A stretch of DNA of 64,000 nucleotides from an uncultured Pelagibacteraceae bacterium (GTDB lineage: Bacteria > Pseudomonadota > Alphaproteobacteria > Pelagibacterales > Pelagibacteraceae), in NCBI GenBank assembly GCA_902597865.1, contig CACJZL010000002.1, positions 44,841-108,840 on the forward strand. Direction: 5' to 3'. The notes beneath the pieces were generated by a model, which worked only from the letters and a program-made list of their open reading frames with translations, was not told the origin of the DNA and searched no databases. Below, piece by piece: positions 57,924 to 64,000 of the stretch (the first letter of the stretch is position 1; every line of letters starts with the position of its first letter). Made by a program: the position numbers and the translations under genes.

Positions 57924-60921
57924 TTATTCTTTCATTTTCTTTATCTAAGAAGACCGTATCTGATACAGTTACTTTAATTGTTTTATCTATCATTGGAACC
58001 AAGAGTTTTTGTCCCTTGAGTTTTTTACCTTCTTTCAAAACTGCTAAAGCAATTGATTTTTTTAAAGTTGGACTGAAATAGCTTGAAGTTACATGTCCAA
58101 GCATATTCACAGGCTTTCTATTTTCGTCTTTAACAATTTGAGCACCTTCCTCTAAAATTTCATTAGGGTCATCAGTTAAAAGTCCGACTAATTGTTTTCT
58201 ATCTTCTCTAATAGTATCGCTTCTATATAGAGACCGTTTACCAATAAAGTCATATTTTTTTTTACTAATTATCCAATCCATTTGAAGATCTACTGGTGTC
58301 ATCGTTCCATCAGTATCTTGGCCAACGATGATAAATCCTTTTTCAGCCCTTAAAAGGTGCATAGTTTCAGTTCCATAAGGAGTAATGTTAAATTCTTTTC
58401 CAGCTTCAATACATTTTTCCCAAATATATTTACCGTATGATGCTTCCACATTAATTTCGTAACTTAGTTCACCTGTAAAACTTATCCGCATGATTCTACA
58501 ATTTATATTACCTAGCTTTACCTCTTTAAATGACATATGTGGGAAACTTTCATCAGATAAATCTAAATCTTTAAAAATTTTATTAATGATTTTTTTTGCG
58601 TTTGGACCACATACACTCGCTGTTGCATAATGATCAGTAACTGATGTTAAAAATACATCTAATTCTGGCCATTCTGTTTGTAAATAATCTTCAAGTTTGG
58701 ACATGACATTTGCAGCACCACCAGTTGTTGTTGTCATTAAATAGTGATTTTCACCTATTTTTGTTGTCACTCCATCATCGTAAACCATACCATCTTCATT
58801 CAACATTAAACCATATCTACATTTACCTATTTGCAATTTTGACCAAGCATTTGTGTAAACTCTATTAAGAAACTCATTTGCATCAGTTCCTTGAATGTCG
58901 ATTTTACCGAGTGTTGAAGCATCTAATATTCCACTAGACTCTCTTGCAGCTTTACTTTCTCTTTGTACAGCATCATGCATTGATTCACCATCTTTTGGAT
59001 AATACCAAGCACGTTTCCATTGACCGACATTTTCAAAATTTGCATTATTATCAACGTGCCAGTCATGCATAGGAGTTTTTCTAAAAATATCAAAAAATTG
59101 TCCAACGTTTCTACCTACTATGGTTCCAAAAGTAAGTGGTGTGTATGGTGGTCTAAAAGTTGTTGTACCTAGATCACCCATATTTGTATTAGTTGTATCT
59201 GCAACTATACCCAAGGCATGCATGTTAGCAAGTTTACCTTGATCTGTACCCATACCAGTTGTTGTATATCTTTTTACGTGCTCAATTGATTTAAAGCCTT
59301 CTCGTAAAGCTAATTTTATATCTTTTGCAGTACTATCATTTTGATAATCTAAAAATGGTTTTGTTTTACTTAACGGTTTATCTGATGGAAGTAACCATAT
59401 ATTTTTTTTCTCTTTTTCCTTAGAGCATTTAACATCTATTTTATCAAAATTAGAATTTTCAATCTGCAAAAACTTTTTTGTATCTTTTATTGAATTTTTT
59501 AAAACATCATCTAATTCGAAATCTCCTTTTGCAGAACCAATACTTAATTGATTTAAATTTGTTTTATCTGGAACAAAAATATTATCTTTATTATCAAACT
59601 TAAGTTTACCACCAGATTGTGTAAATAGATGAACCATCGGAGTCCAGCCACCAGAAATTGCTAGGCAATCACAATTCAATTCAATTTTTTTTCCGACAAC
59701 ATCATTGCCATTATCATTTAGCTTCATTATTGTTATTTTGTTAATTCTTTTATAACCTTTAGTGTTTACTACTGTATGGTTCCAATAAATTTGTATCCCT
59801 AGACTTTTAACTTTATTTACTATTTCTGAAGATGAATTAGCTCTTATATCTATTATTGCATTTAATTTTGTGCCTGATTTATGTAATGATAAGGCTGTTT
59901 CATAAGCACTGTCATTATTAGTAAATATAACATTTTCTAAACCACATCTTACACCATAATAGTCTATGTATTTTTTCACAGCAGATGCTAACATTATACC
60001 TGGTCTATCGTTATTATGAAAAACTTGAGGTCTTTCTATAGCGCCAGTGGAAATAATTACTTTTTTTGCTCTTATTTTGTAAAGCCTTTGTCTGATTTTA
60101 TTATTACGGTCATTAACACTTAAATGATCAGTTAAATTTTGCCTTGCTAGTAAAAAGTTGTAATTATGATAAGCAGCAACACTTGTTCTTGTTTTAATAA
60201 TGATATTTTTATCATTTTTAATGTTTTCAATGAGTTTTTTTAACCATTCACTGCTTTTTTGATTATCAATTTTAGATGTATCATTGTCATCATAAATTAA
60301 TGAACCTCCTAATAATTCTTTGTCTTCTAATAATAAAACTTTTTTATTATCATCAGAAGCTATTTTAGCCGCTATTAAACCAGAAACACCACCTCCAACT
60401 ATTAAGATATCACAGTGCATATATCTATGGTCGTACATATCTGGATCTTGTTTCGTTGGGGATTTTCCTAAGCCAGCAGATTTACGAATAAAGTATTCGT
60501 ACTTCTCCCAAAAACTTGCTGGCCACATAAATGTTTTATAATAAAAGCCTGCAGGAAGGAGAGGTGATAAAAAGTTATTTATTCCACCTATATCAAATTT
60601 TACACTTGGCCAACAATTCTGACTGTTACAAATTAAACCATCATATAATTCGATTTCAGTAGCTCGTACGTTAGGATCAGTTAAAGCATCGTCATTTCCT
60701 ATTTGAAGTATTGCATTTGGTTCCTCAGAACCAGAAGTCATTATTCCTCTTGGTCTATGGTACTTAAAACTTCTTCCCACAAGATGAATATCGTTTGAAA
60801 GTAGGGCAGATGCTAATGTATCGCCTTTATATCCGTATAATTTTTTTCCATTAAAAATAAAAGATAGTTTTCTGGTTTCGTCTACAAATTGTTTATTATT
60901 TATTCTTAGATTTTTGGACAT
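57916..60921 (-). CDS. soxA: Sarcosine oxidase alpha subunit
   Basis: A 1001-residue alpha subunit. A ferredoxin-like 2Fe-2S-fold region lies at the N-terminus (about 10-110). A Rossmann nucleotide-binding motif lies near 173-185 (ILIVGGGVSGLIA) and a second dinucleotide domain in the middle. From about residue 600 comes a GcvT-type tetrahydrofolate domain with FGTIVGRN, AARESSGILDASTLGKIDI and GTETMHLLRAEKGF. The enzyme demethylates sarcosine to glycine, passing the one-carbon unit to tetrahydrofolate and producing hydrogen peroxide. It overlaps soxD by one base. Confidence 0.95.
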   Translation of the reverse strand: MSKNLRINNKQFVDETRKLSFIFNGKKLYGYKGDTLASALLSNDIHLVGRSFKYHRPRGIMTSGSEEPNAILQIGNDDALTDPNVRATEIELYDGLICNSQNCWPSVKFDIGGINNFLSPLLPAGFYYKTFMWPASFWEKYEYFIRKSAGLGKSPTKQDPDMYDHRYMHCDILIVGGGVSGLIAAKIASDDNKKVLLLEDKELLGGSLIYDDNDTSKIDNQKSSEWLKKLIENIKNDKNIIIKTRTSVAAYHNYNFLLARQNLTDHLSVNDRNNKIRQRLYKIRAKKVIISTGAIERPQVFHNNDRPGIMLASAVKKYIDYYGVRCGLENVIFTNNDSAYETALSLHKSGTKLNAIIDIRANSSSEIVNKVKSLGIQIYWNHTVVNTKGYKRINKITIMKLNDNGNDVVGKKIELNCDCLAISGGWTPMVHLFTQSGGKLKFDNKDNIFVPDKTNLNQLSIGSAKGDFELDDVLKNSIKDTKKFLQIENSNFDKIDVKCSKEKEKKNIWLLPSDKPLSKTKPFLDYQNDSTAKDIKLALREGFKSIEHVKRYTTTGMGTDQGKLANMHALGIVADTTNTNMGDLGTTTFRPPYTPLTFGTIVGRNVGQFFDIFRKTPMHDWHVDNNANFENVGQWKRAWYYPKDGESMHDAVQRESKAARESSGILDASTLGKIDIQGTDANEFLNRVYTNAWSKLQIGKCRYGLMLNEDGMVYDDGVTTKIGENHYLMTTTTGGAANVMSKLEDYLQTEWPELDVFLTSVTDHYATASVCGPNAKKIINKIFKDLDLSDESFPHMSFKEVKLGNINCRIMRISFTGELSYEINVEASYGKYIWEKCIEAGKEFNITPYGTETMHLLRAEKGFIIVGQDTDGTMTPVDLQMDWIISKKKYDFIGKRSLYRSDTIREDRKQLVGLLTDDPNEILEEGAQIVKDENRKPVNMLGHVTSSYFSPTLKKSIALAVLKEGKKLKGQKLLVPMIDKTIKVTVSDTVFLDKENERING

Positions 60922-61196
60922 TATAATTTTGGTGGTTGTTCACCCATTTTGTATATTTTTTCTATTTTATCATTTGAGGTGTCACGGGCTACATTAAACC
61001 ATTTTCTACAACCATGTGCATGATTCCATCTTTCAAATTGGATACCCTTAATATTTTTTCTCATAAACAAATATTCTGCCCATTGATCATCGTTTAATTC
61101 GGTAGGTTGTTTTGGTCTTGCTATATGAGCTTCACCACCAGAAATAAATTCTGATTGATCTCTTTCACCACAATATGGACAATTAATTAAAAACAT
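60921..61196 (-). CDS. soxD: Sarcosine oxidase delta subunit
   Basis: A 91-residue zinc-binding subunit. CPYCGERDQSEF near the N-terminus (Cys5, Cys8) and the later HAHGCRKWFNVARDT (about residues 59-73) with an extra Cys/His set are the SoxD signature. It bridges alpha and beta subunits in the tetramer. It overlaps soxB and soxA by one base each. Confidence 0.93.
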   Translation of the reverse strand: MFLINCPYCGERDQSEFISGGEAHIARPKQPTELNDDQWAEYLFMRKNIKGIQFERWNHAHGCRKWFNVARDTSNDKIEKIYKMGEQPPKL

Positions 61197-62449
61197 TAGT
61201 GGGCAACAGCTGCTGCTCCATGTTCATCTACTAGATCACCACTTACAAATCTATTAATGTTAAATGCAGCATTTAATTTATGAGGTTCATCATTAGCGAT
61301 TGTATGAGCAAATAAATCACCCGAACCAGGTGTTGCTTTAAATCCACCAGTTCCCCAACCACAATTAAAATAAAGACCTTTGATTGATGTTTTACTAATT
61401 ATCGGGCTTGCATCTGGACAAATGTCAACAATTCCACCCCATTGTCTTAACATCTTCATTCTACTAAAAATTGGATACAATTCTAATATAGCTTTAAGTG
61501 TTTCTTCTACAATATTAAAGCTTCCCTTTTGAGTGTAAGAAACATAAGAGTCAGTTCCCGCACCAATAACTAATTCACCTTTATCTGATTGACTCACATA
61601 AGCATGAACAGCATTTGACATTACAACAGTATCGATTATTGGTTTTACTGGCTCTGATACAAGCGCTTGTAAAGGTTTACTTTCAAGTGGTAACTTAAGT
61701 CCCGCCATATTTGCTATTACACTAGAATGTCCTGCAGCAACAACGCCAATCTTTTTAGTTTTAATAAATCCTTTTGTTGTTTCTAGACCTTCAACTGAGT
61801 CTCCATTTCTTTTAATACCTTTGACTTCGCAATTTTGAATTATATCAACTCCCATTTCATCAGCGCCTCTTGCATAACCCCATGCAACAGCATCATGTCT
61901 AGCCGTACCAGCTCTTTTTTGTAATGTACCACCTAATACTGGATACCTAATATCTTGAGAAGTATTTATTATCGGACAAAACTTTTTTACTTCATCTGTT
62001 TCCAACCAAACAGCATCAATACCATTTAATCTATTTGCGTGAGTTCTTCTCTTTAGATCTCTTACATCTTGTAAATTATGAGCCAAATTCATAACTCCTC
62101 TTTGGCTGAACATTACATTGTAATTAAGTTCTTGGGACAAACCTTCCCAAATCTTTAATGCGTGATCATATAAACCTGCGCTGGCGTCCCATAAATAATT
62201 TGATCTGATAATTGTAGTATTTCTTCCAGTGTTACCTCCACCAATCCAACCTTTCTCAACAACAGCAATGTTTGTTAAATTATGTTTTTTCGCTAAATAA
62301 TATGCAGTGGCTAAACCGTGACCGCCGCCACCAACAATTACAGCATCATACTCTTTTTTAGGTTCAGGGTCTCTCCATGCTCTTTGCCAATTTTCATGGT
62401 TGCTAAAAGCATTCTTTATTAAAGAAAATATAGAATATTTATTTTTCAT
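61196..62449 (-). CDS. soxB: Sarcosine oxidase beta subunit
   Basis: A 417-residue flavoprotein with the FAD-binding [15 protein letters not shown] at residues 40-54 and [19 protein letters not shown] near 70-88. The RHDAV segment carries His185, at the position where covalent FMN is attached in heterotetrameric sarcosine oxidases. SoxB oxidises sarcosine at the non-covalent FAD; electrons pass to FMN. It is first of the soxBDAG operon. Its upstream region, shared with divergent tRNA-Ser, contains a perfect 14-bp palindrome. Confidence 0.95.
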   Translation of the reverse strand: MKNKYSIFSLIKNAFSNHENWQRAWRDPEPKKEYDAVIVGGGGHGLATAYYLAKKHNLTNIAVVEKGWIGGGNTGRNTTIIRSNYLWDASAGLYDHALKIWEGLSQELNYNVMFSQRGVMNLAHNLQDVRDLKRRTHANRLNGIDAVWLETDEVKKFCPIINTSQDIRYPVLGGTLQKRAGTARHDAVAWGYARGADEMGVDIIQNCEVKGIKRNGDSVEGLETTKGFIKTKKIGVVAAGHSSVIANMAGLKLPLESKPLQALVSEPVKPIIDTVVMSNAVHAYVSQSDKGELVIGAGTDSYVSYTQKGSFNIVEETLKAILELYPIFSRMKMLRQWGGIVDICPDASPIISKTSIKGLYFNCGWGTGGFKATPGSGDLFAHTIANDEPHKLNAAFNINRFVSGDLVDEHGAAAVAH

Positions 62450-62473
62450 TTTTTGAGAAATTACTTGATAAAT

Positions 62474-62487
62474 ATTGAATATTCAAT
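62474..62487. promoter_or_regulatory. Perfect 14-bp palindrome upstream of soxB
   Basis: ATTGAATATTCAAT is identical to its reverse complement. It lies 25 bp before the soxB start and 25 bp before tRNA-Ser. On the minus strand a TTGAAA (62490-62495) could be a -35 box placing the palindrome in the promoter spacer, a usual position for a repressor site. AT-richness makes chance occurrence possible. Confidence 0.4.
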
Positions 62488-62511
62488 GATTTCAAGTTAC
62501 ACAGTATATAA

Positions 62512-62606
62512 GGAAGGATGGGTGAGCTGGTTTAAACCAGCGGTTTGCTAAACCGCCGTACGCTTGAAAAGGTGTACCGAGGGTTCGAATCCCTCTCCTT
62601 CCGCCA
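62512..62606 (+). tRNA. tRNA-Ser(GCT)
   Basis: The acceptor GGAAGGA (62512-62518) pairs with TCCTTCC (62596-62602), followed by discriminator G and encoded CCA. The anticodon loop TTGCTAA gives GCT. The long variable arm (gtacgcttgaaaaggtgtac) and TTCGAAT loop are typical of serine tRNA. It is divergent from soxB and its 3' end faces the convergent lytic transglycosylase gene 12 bp away. Confidence 0.95.
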
Positions 62607-62617
62607 TTTTTCAGAAA

Positions 62618-64000
62618 TTAGTATAGTGGGTAATTAGCGAAAAAATCTTTCATTTTGATAGGCTTTTGCTCTAGCACGTATCGATAAACGTTATAATTTT
62701 CTAAAACTCTTTGAACATAGTTTCTTGTCTCTTTAAATTTTATAAGCTCAATCCAATCAACATAATCCACTTGATCCTTTTGAGGATTTTTATTTATTTT
62801 TTTCCAATATCTTACTCTTTTAGGGCCCGCATTATAAGCGGCAATAGCAAAAGGATAGGCACCATCATATTCTAAAATTAATCCAGCTAAATAATGAGAC
62901 CCTAAATTAATATTGTATTCAGGATCTGAAGTTAATCTTGATTTTGAATATGGCAGCTTAGCTTGTTTTGCAACAATCTTAGCTGTGTAAGTCATAAGTT
63001 GCATCATACCTCTCGCACCAGCGTAACTATTTGCTTTACTATCAAATTCACTCTCTTGTCTTATAACTGCAAGTATCAATGCAGGGTTAGGAATTTTTCT
63101 TCCCCCAACCATAGTTGGTGTGCTGATAACAGGATAGTTATATTGATTGTGAAATCTTTTTTCATAAGATGCCAATTTAGATATCTGAATAGCAAAATCA
63201 TATCTTGAAATTTCAGTAGCAAGTTCTGCAGCTAGAACTTCACTTCCTTGATCTATACTATCAAGAGCTAAATGACGTAAAATATGTTTTGTATATTTAT
63301 CTCTTTCTATCTCATAAAGTAAATAAACGAGTTTATATAATTTCTTGTCCTTAAATTCTTTTTTGTATTTATCGTTTGCTTTCATAGTTTCATTTAAAGA
63401 AAATGTTTCGTCTGGTTTAATTTTCATATGTGCAAGTTGCCCATAATATGTAGTCGGAAATTTAGACGCTTCACTGTAATATTTATCAGCTGTTACGGGG
63501 TCACCCAGTTTTTCATACGTTCTTCCCAACCAAAATGCTCCTCTAGATAAACTTATTGGATAACCAACATTTTGATAAAAAGATTTAAAGTGTTCTCTTG
63601 CTAAAATTGGATCATTTAAGAAACTTAAAGCGATCCATCCACTAAACCATTCTGCCTCAGCGTATTCCGGAGTTCCTTGTTCTAATGAGTGGTTATTGAC
63701 AATTTTGTAGGCTGTTTGATATTTCTTTTTATAAATTAACGATCTTCCAATAATTGACCTTTCCACCCACCATTTGTCTGGTCTTACCATATAACCCTTA
63801 GTATTCTTAATGTTTAACAAAATTTCTAACGAGCTATCTACTCGACCTCTTTTTCTTCTCCATTTTAATCTGTCATAGTTAAGACCTGGATCATTTCTGA
63901 AACTTTCAGGCACTTTTGAAATTGCATTGTCTACGCCATATGATTTACTCATTAGCAATTGCCTCGCAGTATAAAGAAGCTGATAATCTTTCGGTAAATA
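62618..64000 (-). CDS. slt: Soluble lytic murein transglycosylase (5' truncated by window)
   Basis: The reading frame stays open to the window edge, so the N-terminus is missing; about 460 residues are visible. The first part is an alpha-helical, TPR-like superhelix with WFSGWIALSFLNDP and GRTYEKLGDP, as in Slt70-type enzymes. The C-terminal SLT catalytic domain has VIRQESEFDSKANSYAGARG with the catalytic Glu in QES, then GMMQLM and AAYNAGPKRVRYW. It cleaves peptidoglycan to 1,6-anhydromuropeptides in the periplasm. The TTG at 63958 is not a real start because the homologous helix continues upstream. Confidence 0.92.
   Translation of the reverse strand, partial: YLPKDYQLLYTARQLLMSKSYGVDNAISKVPESFRNDPGLNYDRLKWRRKRGRVDSSLEILLNIKNTKGYMVRPDKWWVERSIIGRSLIYKKKYQTAYKIVNNHSLEQGTPEYAEAEWFSGWIALSFLNDPILAREHFKSFYQNVGYPISLSRGAFWLGRTYEKLGDPVTADKYYSEASKFPTTYYGQLAHMKIKPDETFSLNETMKANDKYKKEFKDKKLYKLVYLLYEIERDKYTKHILRHLALDSIDQGSEVLAAELATEISRYDFAIQISKLASYEKRFHNQYNYPVISTPTMVGGRKIPNPALILAVIRQESEFDSKANSYAGARGMMQLMTYTAKIVAKQAKLPYSKSRLTSDPEYNINLGSHYLAGLILEYDGAYPFAIAAYNAGPKRVRYWKKINKNPQKDQVDYVDWIELIKFKETRNYVQRVLENYNVYRYVLEQKPIKMKDFFANYPLY

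Noticed and set aside
62450..62511. Glycine riboswitch upstream of the sarcosine oxidase operon
   Set aside because: The region is only 62 bp and AT-rich, too short for a tandem or single glycine aptamer with expression platform; no conserved core was seen.

Overview
The window is a compact, very AT-rich bacterial chromosome segment. It has near-zero intergenic space, many ATGA/TAATG start-stop overlaps and Lys/Asn/Ile-rich proteins. The closest fit is a SAR11-type alphaproteobacterium ('Candidatus Pelagibacter' relative). The reasons are the combination of a single tuf set among tRNA-Tyr, tRNA-Gly and tRNA-Trp, a heterotetrameric sarcosine oxidase, GatCAB, AzlCD, and the alphaproteobacterial non-catalytic type of pyrC beside pyrB. 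This assignment is inference from gene content and composition; no 16S gene is present.

Layout. 1-1.9 kb: end of a CinA/MoaB-like gene, a gamma-glutamylcyclotransferase-fold protein and the AzlC/AzlD exporter pair. 1.9-6.9 kb: a small surface-glycan island. On the minus strand it carries WbpG-HisH-HisF (ammonia generation and amidotransfer to an N-acetyl sugar); divergently it carries a LIC12162-family carbohydrate transferase and a GNAT-like protein. 6.9-8.6 kb: tRNA-Leu, NAD kinase, tRNA-Thr and an RlmB-type 2'-O-methyltransferase. 8.75-38.2 kb: one almost unbroken information-processing block. It runs tRNA-Tyr, tRNA-Gly, tuf, tRNA-Trp, secE, nusG, rplKAJL, rpoBC, then (after a structured rpsL leader with its own promoter) rpsL, rpsG, fusA, the S10 and spc operons, secY, adk, and (after another promoter) rpsM, rpsK, rpoA, rplQ and an RluC-like synthase. 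rpmD and rpmJ are absent from their usual places.

38.2-53.5 kb: housekeeping metabolism. This covers lipB, mgtE, panC, galU-ugd, ridA, topA, plsY, a pyrC-like pseudo-dihydroorotase, pyrB, ruvX, gatCAB and an O-methyltransferase. 53.5-55.8 kb: trhO and a MATE transporter. 55.8-62.4 kb (minus strand): soxBDAG sarcosine oxidase followed by an amino-acid-type ABC binding protein and a permease without an ATPase gene, which suggests uptake and oxidation of N-methylated amino acids. 62.5 kb to end: tRNA-Ser(GCT) and a soluble lytic transglycosylase cut by the window edge.

The most notable observations are the HisF paralog lacking its cyclase Asp11, the PyrC lacking its HxH metal site, the structured rpsL leader with competing hairpins, a switch-like leader ahead of tRNA-Tyr, inverted repeats in two divergent regulatory regions, and an ABC permease with a lipoprotein-like N-terminus. 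I saw no clearly new multi-gene system; the sugar-amidation island is the best candidate for strain-specific biology.
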